A stretch of 64,000 nt of DNA from Plasmodium coatneyi (GCF_001680005.1 NC_033567.1:186001-250000), one strand, 5' to 3'; counted from the stretch's first letter, positions 22,774 through 38,000 are shown. Notes: generated by a model from the sequence alone, not told the origin. Numbers and translations are program-made.

Positions 22774-25060
22774 CCATAAACCTCTAAATTTAATGCAGTA
22801 AATTGAGTGTGTAAAAAAATGTTACATGAAAAGAACTGACAAATAGTCACACTCCCAATGTTTGTATAACACATTCTATTAATGTGCATTTTTTTTTTTT
22901 TTCTGTCATCATAATTAGTTTACACAATTTTGTATCAATGCTAATGCAAGTTGTTCTTTTGCTGGAAAGCTATTTTTCCTCGTGCTATTCCTTTTCCATA
23001 TCCTCAATATATACGCCTTTTCATAATTATATATTTTTCCTTTTTCTTTGTTACATATATACTATTTTTTAAGGAAATAATTTTTTCAGTAACGCAATTT
23101 TCACAAAAAAGTTAATGCATTAAAAAATAACTGATATAATCCTTTTAAAATGCGCAATTTCCATTATAAAGCAATTCGTACTTTTTGTGAACAATTAACT
23201 ATAGACCATTCCTTTAACAGGAAATAGCTTTTCATGCTTTTCGTTAGTAAAAATGCAATTAAGTATTAAGACTAATGATAAAAAGAGAACGATGTTGCAG
23301 ATTATGTGTTATACATTTTTTTCTGCTATGTAACATACGTACTCCTCATAGAGTAACTCCCGTGTGCACTATGTAATGCAGTCAGATACATACACATGTA
23401 ATTTGTTACGTTATAATTGGTATCTTAATATAGGTGAATATTCTTAGTATCCTTTACCCAATTTATTTCTGCTTAAATTGCTTTGTTATAATGTTCATCC
23501 TATTACGCTGTTTGGAATAGCTGGCACGTACTACATGTAAAAAATTGCTTCCATTTATTACAGACAAACGATAAAGCTCCCAAACTTAATAATAAAGATT
23601 TTTATATCTCAATCCACTGAAGGCGAAATTTTGGGGCACACGTTTTTTCCTTAATATACAATTAAGTATATATATTTTTTTTCATTTTAAATGTATTATG
23701 AAAAGAACTTTAAATAAATTCGTGTGTATATATATTTTTCTATACCAACTAATTTATGGTTATTCCACTTTTATAATATATAAATATTTGTACATTTTTC
23801 AAAATGTATAAATCTGGATTAATTTTTTACACGTGGAATAGAAGCTGGAATAGCTTATTAAATTGTACCACGATATAGAGTTATAATTTATGAATAATTA
23901 TTATTGCTAACGCGATGTAAATTTTGAATTACTAATTTGTTTGATAATTCCTTCGTTGCACAAAAGTACAGTGCAAGAGCGAATTTAGTAATGTTCCGCA
24001 AAAAAAAAAAAAAAAAAGTTTACATTATGACATAATAATAAACAAAAAAATACGAGTATTATACGAAGATTCTCCATTTTTAACGGGAATAACTTGAAGT
24101 ATAAACTGCACTTATTGTATATATGTGCACACGTATATATGCGCGTCTCTGTACCTACATTTTGCATATAAAAAACTGAAGTGACCCCCCGTGTTAAATA
24201 TTACAAGGTGTTCATATACATGTAAGTGTAGCTTCCTAAGAATTTCAAAAGAAATATGCTTACCATACAATTTATATTCTCATCATTTTCTATTATAGGC
24301 GGACCAATATGTAGATGTATCCTATGTTCTTACTACTGCGAAAGGTCTTCTTTTTTTTTTTTTTTTCCGTTTTTTACTTATTGTGCAATAAAACTTACCC
24401 CCTCCCATTTCCTTCTTTTGAAATGTTCAGTCGCTCATTCCATTCTCATTTTTTCCTTATTCTGCAATAACTACGATATGAGTTCCAGACGTAGTGCCAC
24501 GTCCCCTTTCCGTTGAACATGCTCCCATGTGTAACAAAATAAAGATTAAACAGCTGCATAAAATGTTTTGTAATGACAAATTTCTGTAGCCTCTCACTTC
24601 GCACATATACTGTTCATTTTATGCATCTAGTGTGGTATTTATTTGGTTTACAATATGAAACAATGTGTAATGCTAACTATAGCAGGCAAATAGGAGATTA
24701 CTTTAAATCTCTGCAAAACCTGCAAATTCTGCTTATTCTACATAAAGCGGACTTCTCCCCTTTTTGAATAAACAAAATAAGCATATATAATTATGAGGGC
24801 GCAAATATTTACTTACCAGTAGTAGTAAAAGTACTAACGCGGAATACATTTGAGGAGCAGAAAATTGCATTCTCTTCCCGCATAACATAGTGTAATTCTT
24901 TTTTTCATCTGTGCTTCCTTTTCATGTGTTAAAAATTTTATTAAAATTAACTTCGAACATTCAAAGTAAAGGATCATGTTGAATGCGCAAATATGTCAAT
25001 ATACATGTTATTTTTTTTTTTTTTATGCTGTTCGTATTATTTCATCGCATCGATTTCATT
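22774..25060. other. Intergenic, no gene seen
   Basis: AT-rich DNA with short hydrophobic chance frames. The plus-strand frame at 24256-24516 overlaps a T run and has no partner exon. Confidence 0.55.
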
Positions 25061-25852
25061 TCACCTTCCTCGCACATCATTGTTATTTAATTTTTCGTTC
25101 CATTTATCATCAACTATCTCCAAAAATGCTTTAAAATCTTTTTTAGTTAAATATATTAAATTATTAGAAATTTGATCTACACAACTTATAGGTAGGTAAG
25201 TGCACGAAAGGTATTTTTGCAAATCCTGAATTATGCTGGTTAGATATTTAAACCATACGTCTGACCACATTTTATCTCTCCACTGGACATCCATGAATTG
25301 TGTAAAATCGGCATATTCAGATGCCATTTCTCTGATAGCTTTATTCAGCCTTCTATTTAATTTATTAGTAAATTCAAATTGTTGTATCTCTTCTGCTTCC
25401 GCTTCGTCAAACTCATCGTTATAATATACATTTGGATTCGAATAACCAATGATTCTCACATATACTATGGTGTAATTCATAGGGATCTCAGTTGAAACTT
25501 CATCTGCTTCATGTAAAATTCTTCCAAAGCTCGAACCTAATTCACCTCCACTTATATGTTGTCTATTAGCCGAACGTTTAATGGGACCTCTGTAGGGCAA
25601 AAAAAAAAAATGTCGAATTCGAATCGTGTGTTTAGAAAATTATTTATCTTATTATTTTTCCCCTATTTGTTTCGTTAACTAAAAATTAAATATTTGTAAC
25701 TATTATACATATATATTTGCGCATTAATGAACACATATTTATGTAAAACTTATGTTGAAGCATGAACTTTACCTCATACCCCACAAAGAGTCAGATTGCC
25801 AAAACATGAAGGTTAAGGCTATAACATGTAATAAAAGTGTAATTAAATTCAT
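25061..25852 (-). CDS. PEXEL exported protein, PHIST-like (tentative)
   Basis: Exons 25852-25773 and 25589-25061 (202 residues) join with a phase-2 intron (AG before GTAAAG; CCTACAG acceptor), unlike the phase-0 introns of its neighbours. Exon 1 gives a signal (ITLLLHVIALTFMFW). The PEXEL GRILHE has its Arg at residue 50. An acidic helix-rich body follows, with FTNKLNRRLNKAI, then Trp residues in QWRDKMWSDVWFKYL and a closing FLEIVDDKWNEKL. A C-terminal roughly 120-residue helical domain with spaced tryptophans is the pattern of PHIST/PRESAN domains (Pv-fam-e in P. vivax); that assignment is from pattern only. There is no C-terminal membrane segment. It interrupts the plus-strand cluster on the opposite strand. 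Confidence 0.75.
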
Positions 25853-28800
25853 TCTTGTATTTTTACAGATTGATTCTATGGATGTCAAAAGGGATAAAAA
25901 AAAGTTATACAATTTTTTTTTCAGTTGTTATGCTTATTTCTTGTAGCTTTACTGACGCTTGAAATGCAGATACTCTTTTAACTAATTTTGTATTTTTTCA
26001 AAATGTCGAATAAATTGTGTCCTGCAAATAAATAATCAATTTTTTATTACTTTTTTAAAAAAATTGAAAGTTCTATGAGAGCAACTTGTCATATATTTCC
26101 CAATACAAATTTTTGTATCAAAAAAATGATACCATTGCGTCCTCAGAAAGATTCAATTCATAATTCTTAATTCTTATACAAACAAATACTTTAGTTGTGA
26201 AGTTTAGAAGAAATAAAAAAATATATAGGTATATATTATATATAAATACCGTTTCGATTTAAAATTAAAAGCGTCTCAAATTGAAAGGTACTCGAATTAA
26301 TCTAAATGCAATATATCCTCAGCAAGACGAAAGCTATAATGTAATTAAATTTTTTTTTTCATTAAAAAATATAGCTTAAATTTAAATAATATATTGAAAT
26401 AGAGCGTTTTAAAAAATTATTCTTACTTAATTTTTATTCATTTTCATGTTATAACCATTTTTTTGCAATGATTTGACTTTTTGCATTTTTTAAATATAGC
26501 TGTTGTTTAAGCATGTATTTTTATTTTATATACAAAGAAGCCATATTTTATTCCTGCATGTATTTAAATTGTAGTTGTCCAAATATTTTCATTTTTGTCG
26601 CCCCCAAATGAATTAAAATATGAATGTATGAATATGTATGTAAAAATATTTATTATACATGTATATATATACTTAAGGGTATGCAAAAAAATTCAAATTA
26701 ATATCATTAGTTTCTTTCATTAAATAATACACTTATACACGCCCCCAAGGTTCAAAAGAATTTGCAATTTTTTATATACAGTTGGTGAAAAAAAAATGCG
26801 CTTTTTACCATAAAATATTTTTAACGCTAATCAGAAAAATTTTCAAGGCCGCTATTTATCTATATATGTTAGGACACCGTAACATTTCTTTTCAAAGAAA
26901 AAAAATTTGCAGTGAAAGAAATGAAAGAACAAATCTATAAATGAAATGGATCAGATTTATCCTTCCCCCAACATTGGTATTACATGAGTAACCTGTACAA
27001 GTCTTACTTATCTTTTTCTTTACTTTTTGATAACCCAATTTTTTTAGGGATAAATATTTTTTTCATAATCGACCGAGCATTTTTCAGCTTATAGCTTTCA
27101 TCTATACCCTTACGTATAACATAGAGGCACGTCGATCTTTCTATTTCATTCCTTCTATATATAAATGTTCCAACTTAGCGTTACCCGTAGAAGGAAATGT
27201 AAATAAAAAAATAAAATATTGACATTATTAGTATGTGAATTCCTTTACACTGTACTTCATACATAGGTGTGTTAATTATTTTATGTCATAAGGATTAGCA
27301 TAATATAGAGCGTAAATAACGGTAATATGTGAAAGCGAACCATTAAAAATATTAATTGTAAACTGCTTTAAATAGAAAAAGATAATTCTTTTAATAAAAG
27401 CGCGCTGACACTTATTCGTAAATGAAATTTCACACCTAAGAACAGAATATTAGTACTGCACCGTTATTGATTCTGTCTATTTTTATCTTCATTTTTTCCT
27501 GTAATTGCGATAATAGTATCTCCAGTTATTCTTAAACTCACTTAAAAAACATGTGTTACCTCTTAATTTATTCAGTTCCCTCCACAATATATGTCATTTT
27601 ATTACGGTACCTTTTTTTTTAAGCTCCATTTATCAAGAATTATTCAATATTAACTTCTTTTTTGTTATTGCGTCAGCTCCTACGCCCCCTTACTTTTCAT
27701 GCATTTCCTCAATAAATATCCGTCCAATAAATCATAAAAAATTATTTCCCATATTTATTATTAGCTATCATTCTTCTAATTTTTTCTTCCTCGCTGAAAA
27801 ATCGATATATATATGTATATATCTTCTTATAGTTGTGCTCTAAACATTGCACATCAGTAAATTAGTAGCGCCTACCTTTTAACGAAATATATGAGAAGAA
27901 ATTAAAAAACTAAATAAATAAAACTTCGAATCTATTATTAATTTCTCTCAACCGTATGGAATAATTTTATTCATAAAAACCTACTTATATTAATTATTAA
28001 TGGATCGCGCTTACAAACAATTCATGCTCATATTAGAACAAAGACCTCAAGCAATACTTAAACGAAACGTATGTTCCATTTAAAACAATGCAATTGAAAA
28101 TGTGTGTTCTCATTATTAGGAACAGTAAATACATAACAAAATAGAAATGTATAAATCTGCTCACGTATCAATATTGAAAGGGCTAAATGAGCTATAACCC
28201 ATCATGCTAGTAAGTGGCATTAACTAAACATATTAGCCATTTGAAGGTAAAAAATTCATTATACTATATAGAGAAAACTATTCATATGATATATATATTT
28301 TTATGAATCGTGTGCAACGAATATATATTTCATCCTTATTCGAAATGTTTGAAACGATTTTTCCTGAAAATCAATTCCCACGATAAAGAATCACTACGAC
28401 ACTCTCTCAAAAGAGAAATATTACAATGTCCATTTTTCTTTTAAAACATATCTAATTCACCTTTTGACGCATTTAAAATTTAGTATTCGTTGTTTATCCC
28501 TATAATGGGCAATATATATGGACGCCCCACCGTCAACATTACACGGTTGAAGTATGCACAAAATGTTTGTGTTCAAAATAGTAGTACATGTCAGGGGAAC
28601 ACCACATAACAAGGGGGAAACTCCCCCGGTAAAATACACAATTAAATTAAAATGGCTAGTAGCATGGCCTACCGTAAAAAATTTAATAGGTCCTCATGTT
28701 AATACCTAAATAGTAGCAAAAGGATTGTTAACAGATATTTATGAAAATAAACAGTGTGAGGAAGTTTTAAATTAAAAATCACATACACTTCTCACGGCTT

Positions 28801-30680
28801 GTTATAAACGTGCCTTCTAAATAATATCCCAAACGGAAACGTAACGCATTTAGCTCATCAAAACATAATCCCCTTGTAAGCATCCAATTTTACATAAAGA
28901 ACCCCTTATCTATTTTATAAGACAACAAAATCACACTTTTAATAAAAACAACACATCTTGTTAATGTGTTAATGTGTTACTTTGTTATTAGAAATGTTCA
29001 GTTCTATTTCTGCTATGTACACTTTCTATAGAGATCTATATGAAGTTGCTTTCCTCATTTATGCATAACCTTAAATAATTGATGTCCAAATGGGAAGTAA
29101 GAAAATACGTACTTTCCACAACAATATTCCACTTTTCGTCGTGTACTATATATTCTCATATTTCCCAAATGGCATATTGTATAGCGCAATAATGCAAATA
29201 AAACAATTGGGCAAAAATAATACTTTATCAGAATAAGTTTGGTCAGCAGAAAGTAGTTCACAAATAAAAACCCAAACTATTTATTTCTATTATAACGTTG
29301 AATCCTTATCATTTGTTGCTTAATTTATAAGTTCATAGGTATTTTTTCATTTACTAAAATGTTATTCTAATACACACACACATACACACACCTGTAATGT
29401 CATCAAATTCAAAGCATATTTTTCATGTTAACAGGTGTTTATAAGTATATGTTTTTCCATTCTTATTTTTATAAATTGTGCGTTCTATAGCTTTCTATAA
29501 ACTATACAGTATTCATGGTTTGCATAAAAAATATATATACGTTTATTTTATTCTTTTTTTTAATTAATTTTGTATTTACAATATGGTTCCTTCTCGTAGG
29601 AGCAGAGCAAAACGAAAATTGAAAAAAAATATGCGTCCATATGAAATATTTTGTGGGAGGCTGAAATATTTTTGTCCCTTGTGTGTTACGACAATTTTGA
29701 AGATTTTCGTGTAAATATGCGTAACTCCTTCAAAAATACTATTCTTTAAATATTTATAATAAAAATATAATATTTATAATGATAACATTTGACAAAATAT
29801 AGTAAATAAAAGATTTACTAGAAAAACTTTTAATTTATTTTACTACATATTTTTTAAATGATGGATTTTTTTTTTCCCCCCATAAATTCATAATTATTTT
29901 TCTGAATAAATTACATTTTACAAGTTTTTAAACTTTAACACATTATAGCAAAGTTCATTTTTGCATAAATTTTGCATGTAACCCATCAGAATTTATGATT
30001 ATTATTCCTTTATACATTTTTTTTAATTAATTTTTTCTATCATCTTTTTGTAATTTATACTATTTAAAAAAATTATTAGGAATATTTTGTGAGACGTGCT
30101 TTATTTTTCAATTTCAAAGTGGTTTTACTTTTTATTTTAATTCTATATTTATACACTTTCATTGGAAAATATTATGTAGTATTTACTACCGACCTCTTCT
30201 AAATTTATTTACATAAATATATGATGAAGCATCCTTATTTATTTTTTGCACTTTTATCTAAAAAGGTGCAAAAATTTTATTTTTTTTTTCGTTTTTTTCA
30301 AGTAAAAATGTAAGGGTAAAACTTATTTTGTTCAATAAAAATAGATACTATACATAAATGCGCGTGAAATAAGTAAAAAATTCATTGAATATATCATTCC
30401 ATTTTTTACTCATTTTATTTTATTTATTTATCATTCTTTCATTTTTACATAATAAAATATTTATTGAAATATTCTTATTTAATTCAATTTTCTGCGTATT
30501 ATACATGTATATTTTTGTATGCATAATTTAGGAAAATTGAAATTTTTATTTCTTTTTTCTTTTATTGCCAAAAATATAATAAATTTAGAAAAATAAACAC
30601 TGAAAATTTTACTACAAATTTCATAACATATAAAAAAACTGTAGCATTCCAAATGTTTTAGAAACATATAAGAGAGCCAC
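25853..30680. other. Long intergenic region, no gene seen
   Basis: Nearly 5 kb of AT-rich DNA. Open frames are short and not protein-like. A small GC-rich hairpin lies at 28613-28627. Nothing else can be supported. Confidence 0.55.
28613..28627. other. GC-rich perfect hairpin in AT-rich DNA
   Basis: GGGGGA and TCCCCC flank a three-base loop AAC, giving a six-pair stem. The surrounding about 150 bases are also richer in G and C than the neighbourhood. No function is known to me. Confidence 0.4.
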
Positions 30681-32943
30681 ATGAAAGAAAAAACGAACTA
30701 TTCATCCTTAACCAAATTCTTCGCGGTTTCCCTTCTGGTGTGGGTATGCCAGTATTCTAATGAGGTATGATGCCCATTCGCGTGTAATATTTTATACGCC
30801 ATTTTTCTTCCTCCTTTAAGTATATAAATATATATGCACATTCTTGCTTACTTTTATTCTGAGGTGAAAATTCTCCCAATATGTAAATAATCGTACTTGA
30901 TAACATATCAACTCCTTCGCATTCACCTTCACCTGCACCCTCATCTTCACCTTCACCTTTTAGTCATCTGCCATCGATAAATCAAGGATTGAGGAACATG
31001 GCAAAAACAACTCATTAGCTGCAAGAGCTGGCAGGGTATTGAGGGAAGATGAAGAAGTAATTGCAGAACAGAGAAATGCCTTCCTTAAAGAAAAATTGAT
31101 AGGCTTAATAGAAGATGGGCAAGAAAATCCTGATGATAATTTCAACTTTGCAAAAAGATTTAATGCGTTAATACAGGAAGAAAACTTCCAAAAAGGATTA
31201 AATTCATTGATGAAGGATGAAAACAAATCAAGGCAAACAAACCCCTATGAATATGATGATAATATTGCAAAATGGCACAACACATTCAATTTTAACGGCA
31301 ACAATAAGAATCCTAAAAAAGATGTAAATTTAATAGAATTCGAAGATTTTGGAAAAGTGGAATATTTCCAAAAATTGAACAACAAACCTCAAAAACAGAC
31401 GAACCCATTTACTGTTACTAAAAATTCCACAGGAAAAAGTGGTTCCTCAAATTTGTACAGCCCCTCTGCAAAACAAGTAAATACGGTAACTACGCCAACT
31501 GTCGACTTTGAAAAGCTTCACAATTCTATTAATGTTAATAGACAACCTGCGAAGAAAGAAACTATAACTACTCCTACTGTCGATTTTGAAAAACTCCACA
31601 ATTCTATTAATGTTAACAGACAACCTGCAAAAAAACCAACTATAGTTCCTCCAGTTGACAGTTTGGGAAAACAACAAAATTCTCAAAATGTTAACAAACA
31701 ACCAACAAAAGAGCCAAAGCCCATTGATCCTACGGACGACATCTTCGCAAAACTACAAAATACACTAATTCTTAATAAACCAATTGGAGAAACATTAAAT
31801 TTATACAGAGATAATGACGACTCGGATAAATCATATAATACATTAAACGATGACCTTTATTATCAGAATCTATTTAATAGTGCATGTAAAGCTTACAGCT
31901 ATGAATCTGACGATATAACGCACGACTCACAGTATTTTTATGAAGAACCCAGGAGATATCCGAATTACAAAAATGATTACAATGATTTAAATGAAAATGT
32001 AACACCCAATGCACATTCTTATGAGAGGTATAAGCATTTACTAGAAGGAAACAATTTTGAATCAGAAAAAAGAGTTCTAAAGAATAATGTAGATGATCAA
32101 CCAAAAAATGATTCAGAAAAACCATTAATTAACTCTTCAGAACATTTTCCCAAAGAAAGTTATGAAAAAAATCACAATGATATGGGAAAAGGTCCTTATA
32201 CTGCAAGTAGGTTAAGTGCATTGTCATATGTCCAAAATGTCGAAAAATTGCTTAATAAATTAAAATATTTTAATAATGTTGAAACAGCAGTTGAAGAATT
32301 AAAAAATGATCCTAGCTTTAAAAAAATACTTGATGAATTGCAAAATGGTAACGGAGTTGAAAGACTATTTTATGTGTTGAAATATTCTGAAGATTCTGAA
32401 GGAATACTTTCTGAATTGAAAAAAAATGACAACATTGAAAAACTAGTTTATGTATTGAACCATTACGAAAACAACTCTAAATCCCCCAAAAAAAAAGAAT
32501 CAAAAAAAGAATCAAAAAAGGTAGCATCAAAAAAAAATAACAAGGGAAGGTTCAAATTATCATTATTTAAGATAAAAAAGAAAAAACTAGTAGTGTTGAT
32601 AGTGAAATTGTTCAAAATGTTTGATCAAATGTATGAAAAACAACTGTTATCTATATTCGATTCCGAGTTAGATGAATCTACAGATAATAATAAATTTATT
32701 CATAATCTGAAATACACTAAAATTCTAATACCATTTGTATTTGCCGCAATACTCATGATTTTTATTGCTTTATTGCAAAATGTTACCTATTATATTTCAA
32801 TAGCTGTAATAATTGTTGCAACAATAGGATATACCGCCTTTAAAGTGAAGAAATGCCGTTATAAGAAAAAAATTGAAAAAAAAAACACAGAAAATGAAAA
32901 AAAACCTTCAAAACCAACAATAATAAGAACCGACGCTTCGTAA
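30681..32943 (+). CDS. PEXEL exported protein with repeats, Pv-fam-d-like
   Basis: Exons 30681-30764 and 30964-32943 (687 residues) join in phase 0: GAG before GTATGA; CTTTTAG before TCA. Exon 1 is a signal (FFAVSLLVWVCQYS). The PEXEL RVLRE has its Arg at residue 52. The family block follows (NFNFAKRFNALIQEENFQKG, then LNSLMKDE). A Pro/Asn/Lys-rich middle has two close copies and further degenerate copies of a roughly 27-residue repeat around VDFEKLHNSINVNRQPAKK (about 31495-31790). Four shorter helical repeats of the type VEKLLNKLKYFNNVETAV follow, then a strongly basic stretch. Two membrane segments lie near the C-terminus, followed by a Lys-rich tail. It is the largest member of the cluster. 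It probably anchors in a membrane of the host cell; its partner is unknown. Confidence 0.85.
31495..31790 (+). repeat. Coding repeat of about 27 residues
   Basis: Two near-identical units and two diverged ones each carry a Val-Asp/Phe-Ala-x-Leu core followed by N-x-N-x-x-P. They are in frame within the large exported-protein gene. Confidence 0.75.
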
Positions 32944-35030
32944 TCCTAAGGGAAAAAATGGTAATTTGATGAACCCACTGTGTAAAGAGTTATAAAGCAA
33001 AAAGGTAAAAATTTACATACAACTGATTAATGTACAAACATACACAATTATGGAAAAATTCTAGTTTTTCCAATTTTCTCCTTTTTATTCCAAACACATT
33101 CTGCTATGATCCACTTTTATTCGGAATCATATAGATAAGCCAACCATTATATATTATTTATTTACATTAATACTTTTGTTATATTGGAAAATTGCTTTCT
33201 TCTTTAAGAAGAATTTTTTTTTTTTTATTACAAAAATATTCATGTTGCACACTACACCAATGTTTAAATGCTTTAATTAACATACCGAAATTGCTTTTAT
33301 TCTTATATTTAAAATTATTCATCTTCACATACACATGATAAAAAGAATGTATTGTTTTAAATTTTTTTCTTTTAAATATATTTGTATGAAAAATGATAAA
33401 CTTCTAAGCGATTTAATCATTATGTTCAGTTTATATTCACCTTCATATTCCTCCGAGCCTTTACTCGTTTTTATATAACTCTATCAATGTTATCAAAATT
33501 GATGTATATAAAATATGGAAGGAATGTAAATTGTCGAAAAAAAAAAACAGTCATCCTTTTTAATCTCTTTATGTAGGTACAAACATTGATACAATTTAGT
33601 ACTTTACAGTACACATTTAAGAGAGCATTATTTAATAAAAAAAGCAATTTTAATGTAAATAAGTTTATTTAAATAGAAGAAAATGCGCGCACTTCATAAA
33701 TATTTTCTAGTTAATATAGAAAAGACTGTACTCTAAGAAATGCTCAAATTTGGTAGCTCCGATGTTTTGATAGCCCCTGCCATGTGAATACATATATTCC
33801 GCAAATTGTGTTCATTACGTTATAGTAATTTTGATTCTTAGAGACGTTTTAAATATCTATGGTACATGAAGAATCGCAATCATTTTGTCCTTCATGCTGT
33901 CCCCTATATACTGATTATCCTCTTTCAGTATCATTGATTTTTCTAAATCTAATAATGTCCTTAACATCTCCTTTGTCATTCCACATTTCGTAATATTAAT
34001 GTAGCAGAAAGGCTATTAAAAAATGGTACATATTGTTGAACGCGCCTTATTTATGCTTTACTCCCACTTAGTGTTATTAATTATGAAATTAAATTCCGCT
34101 AGAGGGTGGAGCAATTCAATGAGAACGGACGTATTTACATAAACGCTTAAAATAATGCAAAATATACGAACATGTTGATCCTGTTTATTAAAAATATAAA
34201 CATCAAACATTACTCACTTGGTATTCAAATTCACATTCGAGCGCCGTATTTTTCGTATAATTTTAAATTGCAATTATTTCGCTCGGTTATACATTTAAAA
34301 AAAAAAAGTCTTACGTGTGCACACAAACATGAACTCTCAAATACTGTAGAACAATAGTAATTATAAAAATGAATAATGGTAAACATATATCATATTATGT
34401 TTTATCCATATCAATAATATAATTTTTTTCTTTTCTAATTTTGAAATTTTATTTTATTCGCGTCCTCCCTTATTGTTTAATTTCCAAAAAATAATTATGA
34501 CGCAATTAATGTTACAATATAAATGCTAACAAAATGACCATCTTATTAAAAAGATGCTGTCTATTTTAAAATTTTAGCAAAATTATTATTTTCTTTTAAA
34601 AAAAAGAGAAAACATAAATTGAAAACCTAAATATTTTTATAAAAAAACTTCAAAAGTTTTATTAAATATTGTAAAAACAATATTTTCTTAAAAGCTTAAA
34701 TACACCAAATAGGAAAAACTAAAGCGAAAATAGATCAAAAAAAAAAAAAAAAAATTATACTAAAGGCTATTTTAAAAGCAAAAGGAAAAAATAGCCTAAA
34801 ATATTAGTACTAAAAATATTACAAAAGAAAAGCATATATTTTTTCTAAGTAATATTTTAAAAAAACAGTAAATATATGTACTCCTCATATTTATAACAAA
34901 ATTCTAATTCACATATTCTCCATGTGTGTGCAATGCTATTACATAATAATAGTGCGCAAAAAAAAAAAAAAGAATTTGTAATGATTTCCACAGAAATAAA
35001 TATTATGTCTTTCCGATCTAACAATAATAT
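32944..35030. other. Intergenic, convergent gene ends
   Basis: This lies between the 3' ends of the plus-strand exported cluster and the minus-strand CLAG gene. AT-rich, with a run of A near 34738-34754. No gene seen. Confidence 0.6.
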
Positions 35031-38000
35031 TTATTCTTCCCCGGTTAGTTTTCTCTTAATCATTAGTTTTTCATCGAGCATATCTTCATCTTCATTTAGT
35101 TCTTCTTCACCAACTGCTACATTTAATTCATTCTGTTCATTTTCGTGACCGCTTACAAACATTTCTTTTTTATTATTTTCAACAAATGTTGCTTCTGGAG
35201 AATTCGTTGTATCATTCTTCTCTACTTCATTCATATTTTCTTCATTCATATTTTCTTCATTCATATTTTCTTCATTCATATTTTCTTCATTCATATTTTC
35301 TTCATTCATATTTTCTTCATTCTTATTTTCTTCATTCTTATTTTCTTCATTATTAGTTTCACTTTCATTTTGAGTTTGAGAACTTTGATTGGACTCTGGT
35401 AAGAATTCCGTTTCCCCTTCTTCCACAACTTCTGAAATTCTATACTTGTCATTTAAGAATTTTTCATTTTCATCCAGCGAATCAAAAAATAAATTATCGT
35501 CTCCATATAATGCAGAATTCATTTTTTGCCATCTTTCATATTCTTGTGGTGCTATCATAGGAAATTCATCCCTTAAACCTTGTATAATTGGATGTTCATT
35601 AATCTTTTTAGCCTCCAATCTAGCCTCTATTGCTTCTTCTATCTTACCTTGTCTTTTAATATTTAATATGGTTTTTTCTGCAAACTTGATTACTTCATCT
35701 GTTGTATATTTTCTAAAATATTTTCGAACAATACTTTTAACATAACTATCAACTGGAGTATTAAACCTATCCATAAAACGGAATGGGTTTACGAAAAAAT
35801 AAACAAAATTCTGCTGAAAAGCATACCAACGCACAAAAGGGTACAGAGCAAAAATGCAGGACATGCTATTAAGTAATTCCAACCAAAGCATTTTTGTGAA
35901 TCCAAAAGCAAATGGTTTCGAACTTGGTTTTAGAGCTGCCATATGTTCCGTTTGTTCACCTAATTTGGCACCCAATGAAAAGGGGAAAGCAATTGGAGTA
36001 TCGAAATATAAATTAGTCATCATATGCACAGTAACACAAATGGAGGGGTGAAACTTATTAAAAGTTTTAATGATATCCCACCATAATATAAATTCATTCG
36101 GAACTTGTGAAACTCCCTGAACTCTATAAATTAAATAATATACAACAATAGGTAACATTTTTTTATCAATAAAGCGACCAAGTTTCTTCTGAGAATAATA
36201 AATAGAACTACTTATAGCTTGATATTCACACAATTGGCTTAAATTATTTAAATTTAACAATGAATATATTTGTGAAGACAACATAAAATAATTCGATAAA
36301 ATAAATGTTTTTCCATATTTTAATTGTTCTATCGGTTTTTTGGCATACGTAGGAACAAGACTATTTGTTATATTATCCATTATGCTACCATAATATATAA
36401 GCGCATACTTCATAAATGCCTTTTCACTCAGCGTTAACCCTAGCATACTAGCACTTGCGTATTGTTTATCAAGCTTATCTACGTTATTACTTATTAATGT
36501 AACAAACATTGTTTGAAATGTGGAAAAAAATGTTTTTGAAAAAAATCTGGATGCCATGGAATTATTTAATTCTTCTAACCTTTCTTCTTTGCTCATTCTT
36601 GAGTAATTACTTGAGACATTTAAAAAGAACAAATTGTTAATACTCTGTAAAATAAAAAAGAAATTGATAGAGATCATGTAATGTATTTATCTTTATAAAT
36701 AAATATATATAGACAAATATATAGGCAAATATATAGACAAATATATAGGCAAATATATAGACAAATATATAGATAAATATATAGATAAATATATAGATAA
36801 ATATATAGACAAATGTATAGACAAGTAGGAAACGTTTGAGAAGCTGCTACAAATTGGACAAAAAAATGAAATAATAAAAAAAAATGCATAAATGAACTAT
36901 AGAAGTTTGCCATATTTACACATATACTAATATATGCATCTTACTATTTTATCATTTCTCCTCTGCACGTTAAAGCTGTTTTCAATTTTTCTACTAAGTA
37001 AATAAACCGTTTGCAAAAAAGAAATATCCGTAAAGATATGCTGGTTCAATTTAAAAATTGAAACCAGTTCATCTGTAACTTCTTTAAAATATTCTTTATT
37101 AATCAAGAACCCATATATCATACCATATTTATAGAAGTTTACAGAGTTACCCAAAATGTTATGAATAAAATAGTATATCCTATCTGAAACTTTTCTTGCT
37201 GTGGGAGTGGCAGTCAAGTATTTCCGCATATTAAATATATCTGCTAAAAAAATTATATCCTTGTAATTCTCTAAATACGAATCGTATGAATCTTTCATTA
37301 GCATAATTTTATTACTTATATTAAAAGAATCAAAATTTTCGTATAAATTCTTTACGTGCCTCTGATTAAAATAAGATGTATAAGCTTTCGAAATGTACTT
37401 TTTCATCATAACAGACACTTTATCAAATTTAGGTATTACCATTTTATCTGATCTGAGTTTTTCATGCATTTCTTTTCTTGTAAGAGGATTATCATAATTT
37501 AAAAAGAAGTAACCTAAATTAGAGTTTGAACTCCATTGTGCAAATTTACTCTCAAGCATAAGAGACAGCGGATGCATGCGATTTTTTCCAGGTCCTGGTT
37601 CATTTAGGTTGTGAAAAAAATCCAATTGTAAAAAGGAATTTACGTGAAGCAAAAATCTTATACTTTTTTTCATTTTCTCTATTGCTCCTTTACTAAGTAA
37701 ATTCTCTAACTCTAAAAGGAAGGAAATTTTAAAATGAATATGGAATAATTAGAAACACATATTACACAATGGATTTATAAAAAGAAGGAGAAAGTATTAA
37801 AGGGAAGATTACAATAAACAAGAAATAAAAATCATATAATTAGTCTATGTCTTACTTTCTACTAGATTGATAGCCAATTTATGCCGCACATACAATGTAT
37901 AAGCCTTTTTTAAATACGATGGATACCAATAATTCGTTGTAGCAGTTTTATTAAACGTATCTTCTTTCTTCAAATCTAAATACATAGCATCTCCGATATC

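Noticed and set aside
36674..36913. Tyr/Leu/Cys repeat frame on the minus strand
   Set aside because: Lies in the last CLAG intron and is produced by a 12 bp non-coding minisatellite.
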